Assembly: GCF_000264995.1 (NCBI RefSeq)
Contig: NW_006767437.1
Coordinates: 1,730,956 to 1,794,955 of the forward strand
Direction of reading: 5' to 3'
Length of the DNA stretch: 64,000 bases
DNA from: Punctularia strigosozonata HHB-11173 SS5
Lineage: Eukaryota > Basidiomycota > Agaricomycetes > Corticiales > Punctulariaceae
Of the stretch, positions 23,228-34,314 are shown one piece after another. The notes below the pieces were generated by a model. It was not told the origin of the DNA. It saw nothing but the letters and a program-made list of their open reading frames with translations, and did no database searches. Made by a program: the position numbers and the translations under genes. Each line of letters opens with the position of its first letter. Position 1 is the stretch's first letter.

Positions 23228-23533
23228 ACTGCTCCGAACCCCCGTACGCGCATCTATAAAATCGCCAAATAACTGCGGTATCATTTCGCGATACATACGT
23301 TATACATAGACTGTCACGTAACTGATCCCGACCTGGCGCGATTCGTACTTCGCCGCCACGCTAAGTTACTTGCTCTGCCTCCGCATATCATGGTCAGAAG
23401 ACTTGTTCCGCCCCGGACCGGCGGCTGAACATCTCCTCTTACACCATGCACTTCTATATAAATTCGATATGGGAACCCATCAACGACGAAATTTAAAATC
23501 CTCACGTCATTAGCTTGCCAGTGGTGGTTGGCT
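23228..23533. other. ATG22 3' flank and GH43 promoter
   Basis: No gene; carries the TATA element of the GH43 gene near its right end. Confidence 0.5.
23455..23461 (+). promoter_or_regulatory. TATA box of the GH43 gene
   Basis: TATATAA lies 79 nt before the GH43 start codon, a normal distance for a strongly regulated fungal extracellular-enzyme gene. Confidence 0.55.
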
Positions 23534-25742
23534 ATGGCCTGCAAGCAGCTGTTGCAGGCGACCTTCGCCCTCTTGCTTTTCGTGTTTTGTGAGTCGGAGT
23601 CCCACAGTCTGACCGGAAACCAAGTGCTGAACCAAGCTCCCTCGCACATAGGTACACGCGCACTCGTGAATCCCATACTACCTGGATGGAATCCGGACCC
23701 GACCATTCTCCGCGTCGGTGACGACTACTTCATCGCGACCTCGACGTTCGAACAGTTTCCGGGACACCCGATATGGCACAGCAGAAACTTAGTGGACTGG
23801 AGCATCATTGGATATGGATTGAATCGCCGTAGCCAATTAGATTTGACGGGTGTTCCTCCAAGCGGAGGTACGTCTATGTCCACAAGACCGCGTACAAGTT
23901 GGTGTTCCCCTCGTATTCATCGCTTCAACAGGGTCCTGGGCACCTGGATTGCGGTACCACAAGGGGATGTTCTATCTTGTATCAACCACACGCTTCGTCT
24001 ACACTCCGGAGTTAAGGCTCTTCCCTCGATCATTCTATGTCAAGACGGAAGATATATTCTCGAACAACTGGAGCGACCCTGTGTGGTTTGGTAAATATCT
24101 TGCAATGTGGACTAACAGGTATCTGACGGTGCGGCAAAGACTCGTTGGGTTATGACAACGATTTGTTTTGGGATACGAACGGCGATGTGAGCACAGCGGC
24201 GTCCAGGTCCTGAACCTGTCTCACGCATTTGCTTAGGTCTATAACACATGGTCGGGCATCAACAATGCCGTGCAAAACATTTATGGTGTGCCTCTCGCGT
24301 TCCATAGACATTCACAACACAAGGGCTCACTCATGATACACGTGGCTTTCAGGCATTTGGCAGAACAGAATCGATTTGGAGACTGGGAGTCCCCTCACCG
24401 AGGCCCAGCTAATCTTCAACGGCACTCTTCCATTAAACTCAACATCGCGGCCAGAGGGTCCTCATGTATACCACGTAAATGGTACCTACTACCTCATGAT
24501 TGCGGAAGGTAAGTTTGCCCAGGCAACTCCGACTGTACTGGTGGCTCACGAGTTGGGCGTCACAGGCGGCTCTGGACCGCAGCATCGCTCCACCATCCAA
24601 CGCGGACCGTCGCCCTCTGGGCCATGGGAAAACAATCCAGCAAATCCCATCCTTTTCAACGGCGCAGACCTATCGTTGCCTGTGCAATGGACGGGTCACG
24701 CTGACTTCGTCGAGGCCGCCGACGGGCAATGGTGGGGCGTCGCCCTCGGGGTCCGTCCTCAACAAGGGAACTTCAGCTATCTTCAGCTCGGTACGCAGCG
24801 TCATCTCTCGTTTGCTCTTTGCTCACCCTGTGCTCCGTCAGGTCGCGAGACATTCCTCTTTCCCGTCACATGGCAGGATGGTTGGCCTATCTTCAATCAT
24901 GGAGAGCCGATCCGCGAGCATATGCCTGGCGTTCTTCACGACAAACCCACTTCATCGACATTCAACACCTCCTTTACCAGCAAAACCCTCGACCACTCTT
25001 TCTTCTATCATCGCACACCCTACAAACCATTCCATTCGCTCACGGCGCGTCCGGGATACCTCAGAATCAACGCGAGCCCCTATTCACCGGGCGATCGTGA
25101 CGTGCCCGCGCTGCTCCTGCGCAAACAAGCGTCTTACAACGAGAGCGTGGAGGTTCGGCTGGACGATTTCGCCGTTGGCGACAAGGGGTCGAATCTGACC
25201 GAAGCGGGTTTGAGCGCCTTCTACGACGACCTGTTGCACAATGATATCGGTGTGGCGGGCCCGGACCGGGCGAGTGGGGAGACCGGGAGGAAGATTGTTG
25301 TGAGGACGAAGGTCGCGGCGCAGCAGGTTGGTCCGTGGGCGCTTGTGCCTGCTAACAACACGATGACTACGGTAAGGATCCTACGACAAGTTGGACTATC
25401 GTCTACCGATCTCACATCACCCGATAGACGACGTATATCCCGCTACGCACAGACTCTGAACCTGTCAGATTGAAAGTCGTCACCAACTCCACCACTTACA
25501 CGCTGGGATACGCAGAGGGAGGTGACGATTTCGTCTTCCCGGTAACGTTTGACGCAGCTGCTATGTCTCTCCCACCTCAAGGGTGAGTGGTGTTTCGCTG
25601 CCGACAATGCATTTTCTAACCGAAGCCGTGGAATAGAAATTTCTTCTTCAAGGGTGCCATGTGGGGCATATATAATACCGGCCATGGTCGTCCAAGTCTT
25701 GTTCCAGCCGACTTCAAGTATTGGACTCAGATCCCAGAATAA
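23534..25742 (+). CDS. secreted GH43 beta-xylosidase/arabinofuranosidase-like enzyme
   Basis: Nine exons (23534-23867, 23932-24090, 24140-24186, 24237-24285, 24353-24508, 24566-24790, 24842-25371, 25428-25582, 25637-25742) give 586 residues. The first 20 residues are a signal peptide (QLLQATFALLLFVF). The catalytic five-bladed domain shows the Asp general base in WNPDPTILRVGDDYF (about residue 53), a likely pKa-modulating Asp in GYDNDLFWDTNG, and the acid Glu in YYLMIAEGG (about residue 247). A C-terminal beta-sandwich follows (FLFPVTWQDGWPIFN to FFFKGAMWGIYN), the two-domain layout of xylan-acting GH43 enzymes. Several N-glycosylation sequons are present. It probably acts outside the cell on plant hemicellulose; exact substrate cannot be read from sequence. 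Confidence 0.9.
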
Positions 25743-25892
25743 GAGTATTGGAAGTTGCACAGTTCCATGATGAAGTGAATGCAATTTCATTTTCCTTGTA
25801 ACACATAGCACGATCGATGTTCAACTGGTATAAGACAGGTCGCGTATAAATAGACTGACAAGACAATGAGACGGTATGCAGTAGAGGGCGCA

Positions 25893-27041
25893 TCAAGCGT
25901 AGGGTAACGGCGCCAGAGCGCATTCGCAGATGACCTGGGCCCGTCTGACGACAGTCTGAACGTTCTGGTGCCCCTCTCTCGAAATCTTGACCAAGCCAAA
26001 GAAAACCGTAGCCCCTACCCTATCGCCCGCGCCCTTGTCGCTCTGCACGCACCGCTTCACGAGCTCGACTTGCCTAGGGTCGAGCGGACTTCCGAGCTCA
26101 GGCACAAACGCGCGATAGAACGTGTCTGCTGCGCCAGAGCCACCTGGATTGGAGCCGTGCAGCATGCGCGAGAACTCCGTCGCGCTCTGGAGGAGCGGGA
26201 TGGCGGCGTGCATAATAGGACTTTGTTGAGGTGGCGAAAATAGGCCGAAGAGATTCGGCATCTGCTCTTGCAGGATGAGGGTGGTCATTTCCGTCGATGG
26301 CGCCTCGATCGCGGCGGAGAAGGTCTGACGGCGCCAAACGCATGCAACAGTCGCGTCACCTAAACGGTCGGTAGTGAGGCGACGAAATGATACTACAGGC
26401 GCGGATCACTTACGAGAGAAAATGTGTTCGTGTATTCGCGAGAGCTGAATGTTCGCTTCAGCTGAATCAGTGACGATGAGACAGTTCACGACCCCATCGG
26501 CGATCACTTCGGACATGACATGGCGGAGTAGACTTTGTACCTTCATCGCGGATGTATCTGGAATCACCGAGGGGCTGCCATCGTTGATATCCTCCAACGT
26601 CGCTCGTTGGAGATCAGCGAGAGGAAGAGGAGGACTTCGGACGATATCTCCAGCCCAGCGATTGATCAGCTTCTCTAACCTGGAGGCAGCATTCTGTAAC
26701 GACAACATCAGACAACCCGACTTGCGACGCGTGATAACAAATCCTGCCTTTACGGAGAAGTCGTCCACAGAGGATTTGGCTGAAGCTGAATGCGGCTGCG
26801 CAAAGTCTTCGCCCTCCAGGGTCGCGATCCGCGACCGCAGCATCGCGATTTGCCTCTCCTGCTCCTCCATCTGCTGCCGCTGCTGCTCCACCTGCTCATG
26901 CGCAATCCTCTACGCGCGGTCGGCTTAGCATCAAGCGCCCAGCGTGCCGGACGAATGAACGGGCCGACTTACGAACTGACTCAGCGCATAGCGGTACTGC
27001 TCCCCGGACACAAAACCTTGATTCTGAGCGGAAGCCGCCAT
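25893..27041 (-). CDS. coiled-coil protein of unknown function
   Basis: Four exons (26973-27041, 26754-26909, 26414-26693, 25893-26359) give 323 residues. It begins MAASAQNQGFVSGEQYRYAL and enters a strong Gln/Glu-rich coiled coil (QQRQQMEEQERQIAMLRSRI, residues 30-60) with leucine-zipper spacing but no basic DNA-binding region. After a low-complexity spacer comes a helical module (NAASRLEKLINRWAGDIV) and a C-terminal helical domain (LFGLFSPPQQSPIMHAAIPL). No signal peptide or membrane segment. I think this layout recurs in agaricomycetes, but I do not know a role; dimerisation through the coiled coil is likely. All introns have clean GT-AG borders. Confidence 0.75.
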
Positions 27042-27674
27042 TCTTCCGACCGCTTTGCGTACGGTGACGGCTAAGGCGAAGGTGTTTCCGCGCGGCTGCG
27101 CTGTGGATTATGGTGACCACACCCGAGTACAGCCTCGCCAAGATGAAAGCGGTCGAACGATAGATCTGTAACAGGTGATACCAAAAGTCTCCGGGATCCA
27201 CGATCCGAGGCCTTGATCATAGTAAAGACTACAACGCTCGGACATTGCCTCGTATGAAACGAGCAATAAGCTACATGTGCACTCAAGATATGCACCGCTG
27301 AGGCCGGAAGTAGGTGGTTGTTGGCGTCGTGAGAAAGCCCCGTTGCGTACGCACCTTTCTCTTTCGACCACCATCGCCGCCGTCCGCAATGGCCGATTCA
27401 TTCGGATGATCAAACTGTCAAGCTCAGCCCTCGGGCCTCTATGTTACACTATGCAGAAAACCTTGCAGTGCCGAGGCGCGTGCGTGAACAAGGCATGCCG
27501 TCACCCTCGAGACATATATCAGCTATGTGCCCAATCCGAACGGTATCCTCGTCCAACCTCTCAACTTTCCTGCCATGTTAAACTCGTTCTCCACAGCGGT
27601 GTCTCTTTTCTGATTGTACATGACTTAGATGCAGTAATTGTATGCGCGCCATCCTCGCATCTTCGATCACACAG
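27042..27674. other. intergenic, possible lost F-box start
   Basis: Near 27545-27598 a frame reads LVQPLNFPAMLNSFSTA, which resembles the first half of an F-box, but no splice joins it in frame to the following exon. Confidence 0.35.
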
Positions 27675-28165
27675 TTGCCTCGGTCGCCTTAGCGGGACTA
27701 GCGTCATGGACTCGCGGCAACTACCTCGCGAAGAGGGATTTGTACGGTGATATACACATCCGGTCTTCGATTGACATGCAGACTATCAGACACGTCGGCA
27801 CAATGGATAGCCTCGAAGCTCTTGCATCCAAGACGGATTGTGAACCTCAGCTGCTCGCGAACACGCGCTCGCTCGCGGTCAAGGAACAGCTCTGGGACGA
27901 TTCCGCAAAGGTGGCTGTCGTGTACCTCTGCCGCATCCTCTCCCGCGTACACCTGAGGCGCTTCTCCACGACCTTTCATGTCGATTTCGCTCCCTGGTTA
28001 CCTATCCTCGCCCTCAATAGTGCCCATACGTTGACACATCTCGATATTGTGATTAACCCCGCCGTGTATGGGAACAGTCCATGCGTCACCTCAACAGCCT
28101 TGCCGGTGTTGGACGACTATGGCGAGGCGTTCGGAGGTTTGGTCGCTACTAGGCGTGAACGATGA
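27675..28165 (+). CDS. F-box-like protein, 5' part missing or broken
   Basis: After an ACACAG acceptor the frame reads VASVALAGLASWTRGNYLAKRDLYGDIHI, the second half of a typical basidiomycete F-box, then about 130 residues with LLANTRSLAVKEQL, ILSRVHLRRFSTTF and HTLTHLDIVI. It stops at 28165 after about 160 residues, much shorter than the usual 400-600. No ATG opens the frame, and the candidate upstream half-box lies in a frame I could not join. It may be a truncated or decaying copy rather than a working SCF receptor. Confidence 0.45.
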
Positions 28166-28702
28166 CATTTTACCCGTCGTCTCAGCGTGCGTGTCAGCGT
28201 GATCATGAACAAACTTCGGGCATACAAGCGTACGACTTCCCGTGTCATGCATAGACCTATCATAGACAGTACTGTACTACCTGACATATAGAGTTCAATA
28301 CCTACACCTGAAACAATCGCGGCTCGAGCGTGAGCCCTTCATCCTGCACACGGCACTCGAGACGCTGCAGACAAGACGGAAAGGTGCAACTAGTCTCGTA
28401 ACGAACAGTTCTAGCCTTACGTCGCACACCTGTAAGCTGGCGTCGTCGGACTGATAGTCAGAGCAGTTCTCGAACTTATACGAAACACCATCTCATTGTC
28501 TCGTTTGTCGTGACCTCTTATCTGTCGGTGCACATCATTGACATTGGACAGGTCCGGTTTGAAGAGGTGTAATCAGCCGATCAATCGCCCGGCCCTTTAA
28601 GCTTTGAGGTCGGACGTGCGACTACGTGACAGCGCTTGTCAGTACCGCGACACCGCTAGCCAGCACCGTCGCGTGTATCTACATGTCGTTCAGCACTTCC
28701 GC
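28166..28702. other. intergenic, no gene seen
   Basis: Lies downstream of the ADP1-like N-domain gene. Several stops occur in every minus-strand frame, so the missing transporter part is not here. Confidence 0.5.
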
Positions 28703-29936
28703 TCACTTGAGGTCCATTGGAGCTGACGAGGAGCGTATACACTCCCCGCTCTCGCACCGCAGCATGAGATAAGGGTCGCCGAACAGCGCGTCGGATAGTG
28801 CGTTCAGGCTGGGCTCCTCGAATCGGCATCCGGCGCCAGTCGCGCAGGCGAAGGAGCCCGGACCTTTGATGTCCTCGTCCAAGAACGAGGAAATGTCGAC
28901 GCTTCCCAGTTCGCCGCAGAAGAAGCGGCCCGGGATGCACTTGCATTTCATGCGGTCGCAGACGTAGGCGAATGTCCTGTCAGTTTCAGGGTCGGACGAA
29001 CTAAAGAACGAGCAGCCATCGAGGGCACAGTAGAAAGATTCGACTTCCTCGGCCCAGAATCGGAAGGAGCATTCCGATGAACTCTTGTCGCAAGAGAGTG
29101 TGGCGTGAGGCTGTCGTCCGTTCATGATTCCCATTAGCATCTCGTCTGCAAGCAAGGGTAAGCAAATTAAATGAATACTTTATGAAGGCTTTAGGAACTA
29201 CGTACTCGTGATATTACACATGTGGCGGTTTCTGGATACGAAATCGCCCCCGTTGTAGCACACCATGTCTTCACTTTCCGAATCGTTCGGAGAGGGCTGC
29301 GACAAGAGCGAGAATCCGACGCAAGCCTGGTCGTCGTTGCACACTAAGCATGGCTCGTTATTCACAGCTGATTGTGCACGCCGGAGAGTGCATACCATTG
29401 CAGTTTATGCCGCCCCAGCCGGCTTTGCATTGGCATGTTTCACCGGGAGCTCGAGGTTGACGATGGGGTTCGTCCGCGAGCGAGTCGCATTCTTTGAAGT
29501 GGTTGGTTAAGGTCGAGAACAAACATATCTAGGATATAGCGACCAGGTTACGCACGAGGTGTCAAGCATTCGTCGCCGGTCCAGCCAGGAGGGCATTCAC
29601 AACGCGCAGTAGAATGGTTGCATTGCGCGTACTGTCCGCAGTCGACCGTCGGAAGCGAGCAGTTGAAGTAGTGTGCGGGCGTGTCGTCCTGCGTCTGGAA
29701 GAATACTGGAGAAAGTTGAGTTGCAAATCGACGACGTCGTGGGGATCGTACTCACCGAGGTGCGAGGAGATCACTGCGGAGGTTCCAACGTCGTCGTCTA
29801 TTGCCCGTTCCGATGTCGGATCACCAGCTTCGTACTTTTGATGAGCTTGAACCGTATGCGTCGAGAGGGCCGCGAGGACAATAGCGAGGAGCCGATTCAA
29901 GGCCGTCGACGGGGACTCATCAACAGCAGATATCAT
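28703..29936 (-). CDS. secreted EGF/Cys-rich protein matching the ADP1-type ABC transporter N-domain only
   Basis: Five exons (29756-29936, 29556-29705, 29396-29491, 29206-29343, 28703-29145) give 335 residues. A hydrophobic leader (LNRLLAIVLAALSTHTVQA) is followed by an EGF-like core (DCGQYAQCNHSTARCECPPG, WTGDECLTPQCDSL, CQCKAGWGGINC), then VCNDDQACVGF, FRFWAEEVESFYCAL, CKCIPGRFFCGELGSVDIS, and FACATGAGCRFEEPSLN. From family knowledge these are the lumenal/extracellular modules that precede the ATPase and membrane domains in fungal ADP1-like half-size ABC transporters. Here a stop follows GECIRSS.. and no ATPase or membrane helices follow on this strand. The open frames and clean introns suggest it is expressed, not dead. 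Either a stand-alone secreted protein or a truncated duplicate. Confidence 0.8.
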
Positions 29937-30358
29937 CTCGAAGCTTGCAACGGTTCTCGATTGTGCAGTACGAGCTCATTGCCGTTTTTGTCTCCCCAGG
30001 CAGACTCTAGAGCGTGAAGACAGTCGTTCACGCAACGGAGCCGTTTGCCTGAGAGCGTACTGATACGCCCTGAGTCGCTTCGCGCGCGACATAACCAACT
30101 CTTGCTCAGCTCTCAACACACCTCACTCGCGGCAGATTGTAAGCATACGAAGGTCGCTACCTGGGTGTATCCATAGAGCTCTGTTGAATTCTATGATGAT
30201 CGTAGCTCGGGCTTGCACGCTTTTGTCAGAGCGCTTTGTACCTCCACTCGCCAACGACGTCGACGCGGGACGCTGTTCGGGTTGCGTTAACTTGCTTCTT
30301 CAATCTTGTTCTCGCCGCAGTGCCTCGGGAGGACGTATTACAGCCCGGAGGCTTGGTC
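29937..30358. other. intergenic, divergent promoters
   Basis: Between the minus-strand Cys-rich gene and the plus-strand F-box gene; no gene seen. Confidence 0.45.
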
Positions 30359-32070
30359 ATGTTTGACTCTGCAGACGAGATGGAAAGGCGTAACTACGCG
30401 ATAGCCTCTTGCAACGGGCAGGACTGGTACGTCGCTCATCTGTGGGCCGGCGCCGCCAAACTGAACTGCTCAACAGTTCGACAATCCATGGCCAGTATCT
30501 CGACTATTCTACTTCTCCCCTCGACAACCTTCCAGATGAACTTGTACAAAACATTATGATGAAACTACGAAATCATAGGAAGGTGCAGTTGGGACCGAAC
30601 ACCCGGAGCGTTGAGAAGACCTGGATGGTCGTGTCTCATATTTCCCGTCGATGGCGTTCTATCGCTCTCAGCACGGCGGGGCTATGGACGTCCATCGATT
30701 TCGCCATACTGCCATGGTCGCGGGTCTCTGTCTTTTTGCTCAGATCTCAGGCTGCACCGCTATTCGTTTACGTACCCCCTTCAGGGGCAATGCGAAGTCT
30801 TCGTCCCCTCACCGATATCGTCAACATCCTGTTGCCGCATCGCGATCGTATCCTCGAGTTCGATTGCCAGTATTCCGAGCTTCAATGCATTGTGCATCTT
30901 GACTCACTCTTTCACCAAGCATTACCACTTCTCAAGACTCTGACCTTGGAGTTGTCGCCCGCAGCTGAGGAAGTACGTGAAGGTTCAGCATCAACGTCAT
31001 TGTTCCACTCGATTTCCTTCAGCGACTCATTTCCTCGCCTCCGAAGTCTGACGGTTTCCTGTACGCCTATTAATTGGCAATTGAACATGATGAAGAACCT
31101 CATAGGGCTGGACCTTGAAGGGAATGCATGTATCTCTATGGACTGCCTTACGAAGGCCCTCCAGGGTTCTCCTCGTTTGCAACACCTCAAGATGGCGCAG
31201 CGACTGGAAGAGCAAACGGATCACCATGTTGCGGATTTTCATTCGATGCCGGCGCCCACGAGGGTGGTTCCACTCCTTTCGCTCACAAAGCTGCAGATTC
31301 AGGGTTATCACTGGTCAACGACGATCCATATGATGGATCATTTCGTCATCCCTCAAAGCTGCACAATCAAGATAGAGGCGGTCACGGACGACCGTTCCTT
31401 CGAAGCAGCTCTGGCACGTTTGCTCTCCACGAATCGGTCATGGAATAGACCAATTCGATGCCCTGGCCGAGTGCTCTCTTTGGACATCACGGGCGGATCT
31501 CTATCCTTGAACAATGCATTTCGGGATCATCGTGGATCGCCTCAGCAGACGTATAATCTAGATCTAAGCTCGCCATCGGAAAGGGGCATCCCCACCGCCA
31601 ACGCAATCGCCACCATCATGAGCTCGCTTTCCGCAGCTGATATCGAAATACTCGATGTAGGCCTTCGGAGTGCCGATCGAGCTCTTTGGCGTGACCTGCT
31701 AGAGTGCGTACCGAACCTACGTTGCCTCTCGACGATCGGAAAACAGTACAAGGGCTCGACGCACATGGCGGTTGACGCATTATGCGATGTTCTAGCGTGC
31801 CGGCTCGACACCCAAAGCGTCCTCTGCCCGAAGCTTTGTCATCTCACAGTGGAATATGGGGCCGATGGAAGGGACGTGGTAGCAATCACGCAGTTGGCGG
31901 AATCAAGGATAGCTCATGGACATCCCTTGTCGTTGTTGACGATCATCAATCAATTCGACTATCCAATGCCGGAGCAAATAGTGCAACTTCGAAGCCTCGT
32001 CCCGACGAGAGTGCAACCCCATCCGATGTCGCTCGCGCCTGGAACTTGCCAGTGCCGCCTCCAAGATTAG
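30359..32070 (+). CDS. F-box protein
   Basis: Two exons (30359-30426, 30477-32070) separated by a 50 nt intron give 553 residues. The box reads LDNLPDELVQNIMMKLRNH, then WMVVSHISRRWRSIALSTAGLWTSIDF, a textbook agaricomycete F-box with the conserved ALWTSI step. The rest has leucine-rich segments (LPLLKTLTLEL, FPRLRSLTVSC, MMKNLIGLDLEG, SPRLQHLKMA). Reading through the intron also gives an open frame with a different N-terminus, but the GTACGT donor and CAACAG acceptor favour splicing. It probably recruits substrates to an SCF ubiquitin ligase (family inference). Confidence 0.8.
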
Positions 32071-32990
32071 AAGGATCTTTATGTAAAACAAGCAGCTCCC
32101 TAGAAGCGTGGTGAATAGCAGAAACCTGAGAGTAAGGAGGGCTGCTAGGTCGGTGCCCCACCGGTGCTGACAAGGTGCGAGTGATACGCTGGCGCTAGGG
32201 CAGCGCGTGGTGTTTTGAGGTCGAATTAGGTCGACGGAATCTATTTTCGCCCGTCATATGTACCTCTTCACAGGGCCTATCGTTCTTGTTGACATGCCAC
32301 GATACACCCGGCGTGCACGATGATGATGTTGAAGCTAGTAGAGTCCAAGCTGGTCGGTCAATCGCAACGATATGCATCCTCACCCGAGGGATATGAATCA
32401 TGGCCAGACCCCAAAATAAACCCGGTACATGGGTACGTACGTACTGGTCTCTAACCACCAGATTTGAACGACGGACTAGGCCTCCTTCGCCCATTTCTGA
32501 GCGTAAGGAGTTGCGTCTATTCTGGACGTTATGAGAAATATTCGCGACGTTGGCGCAGACTTCTGTTGTCAGAGAAGTGAAGAAACGCATCCTTCAACTT
32601 AAGAAGTCGTAGATAGCAAACGGCATTAGCGGCATGATCATTGCACGGACGCATTCGTGGAAGACGAGTTCTGGGCCGCTTGGGAATCTAGAGGACTTGA
32701 ATGGAAAGGAGTAGGCAGTGATCTGACTCTTGTAAGAGTTCAAGCGGCAGGAGTCAATCCGAGTCGGCGTTGTAGCAAGCGGTGAGTCTTGCGCAAGGCA
32801 TGCATCCGCACGGAGCGGAACCGACGCGTCACGAGCATGTGCGATAAAATGCATTGATCTTGGCCGCTTTTCGCTCAAGTCTACATCCGCCCAGCCTCGG
32901 TTGAGCGCATCTCCTTTGCTTCCCTTCCCCTTCCTCCTCTCTCCAGCTCCCGGCTCAAGCTTATAGTACTGTAAATCCCCCCGATCCATA
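32071..32990. other. intergenic, eIF6 promoter region
   Basis: About 0.9 kb without a supportable gene. A CT-rich run at about 32920-32950, just before the eIF6 start, is typical of highly expressed fungal genes. Confidence 0.45.
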
Positions 32991-33942
32991 ATGGCGACCC
33001 GTAAGGCACTGTACTTCGCACCGTGATCTTTTCTGATCCGTTGATCTTTAGGTCTGCAATTCGAAAACAACAGTGACATTGGAGTGTTCTCCAAGCTGAC
33101 CAACGGCTACTGCCTTACGGCGATCCAAGGCAGCACCAACTTTTACTCGGCCTTCGAGGCTGAGTTAGGAGATGTGATACCGATTGTACACACTTCCATC
33201 GGCGGAACGCGCATAATAGGGCGCTTAACAGCAGGTGCGACCGAGGCTGCCTTGGCCGAGGGCATGAGCGCTGACAATCGTCTCGGCCACCAGGAAATCG
33301 CCACGGCCTGCTTGTCCCTTCCACCGCTACCGACCAAGAACTCCAGCACCTCCGCAATTCTCTCCCTGATGCCGTCGCCATCCAGCGGGTAGAAGAGCGC
33401 CTCTCCGCCCTCGGCAATGTCATTGCATGCAACGACTACGTCGCACTCGTGCACCCCGATGTTGATCGCGAGACAGAGGAGATCATCGCCGATGTGCTCA
33501 AGGTCGAAGTTTTCCGGCAAACGATCGCGGACAATGTCCTCGTCGGCAGCTATTGCGCAATCTCGAATCAGGGCGGGCTCGTACATCCAAAGACGAGTAT
33601 ACAAGACCAGGACGAGCTTAGCAGCTTGCTTCAGGTGCCCCTAGTGGTAAGTTCTGGACGATAGCCCCATATCAGCCATTAACTAAGTCGCGTCGTAAGG
33701 CGGGTACCGTCAACCGTGGTTCTGATGTGATCGGCGCCGGTTTGGTTGTGAATGACTGGTGCGCCTTCACCGGCCTGGATACCACTGCAACCGAAATCAG
33801 CGTGATCGAAGCCGCGTTCAGTACGTCAATCGCCATCTTTCCATTGAGTGATGCTCACCAGGTATGTTCAGAGCTTCAAGGGCAAACATCGGCTGCAGTC
33901 ATTGGGGAGATGCGTGACTCCCTCATCGACAACTGGGCATGA
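32991..33942 (+). CDS. TIF6: eukaryotic translation initiation factor 6
   Basis: Five exons (32991-33000, 33052-33234, 33294-33646, 33700-33820, 33872-33942) give exactly 245 residues, the length of yeast Tif6 and human eIF6. It begins [19 protein letters not shown] and keeps family stretches NAYC-like [55 protein letters not shown] and the end [10 protein letters not shown]. eIF6 blocks joining of 60S to 40S subunits and is needed for 60S biogenesis. The first exon carries only 10 coding bases, so a gene finder could easily miss the true start. Confidence 0.96.
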
Positions 33943-34314
33943 GCATCATTCATGTCTGTCCATCTCGTCTCATTAATTTGCCCTCCGGCGCCTCTGATAT
34001 ATGTGTGTAGTCTCGGACACTGGGACGTGTAAGATGGATGGCAGTGACGAAAGAAAATGTATCCGTACTTCTTGCAGAAACCTCATTATCCTCTTGCACG
34101 AATCTGATCTGCACATGGCGAGCATTATCATCATAGGGTTAATTGCGTATTATTGGAGACCGGGCTTCTTGGATTAACCGCTTCCACCCAATGTAACTCC
34201 TAGCCTTCACGAATAGTGATGATTGTCATATATTGCATCATGAACATTCGTGACTACATAACGGGTGTGTTGTTTGCCGATATAATAGAGGAAGGTTCGA
34301 ACCTCTGGGTGAGA
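33943..34314. other. convergent 3' flanks
   Basis: AT-rich spacer between eIF6 and the giant AhpC/TSA protein gene, where both transcripts probably terminate. No gene. Confidence 0.5.

Noticed and set aside
34285-34310. GGTTCGAACC, like a tRNA B box
   Set aside because: No matching A box, and no tRNA-like stems fold around it.
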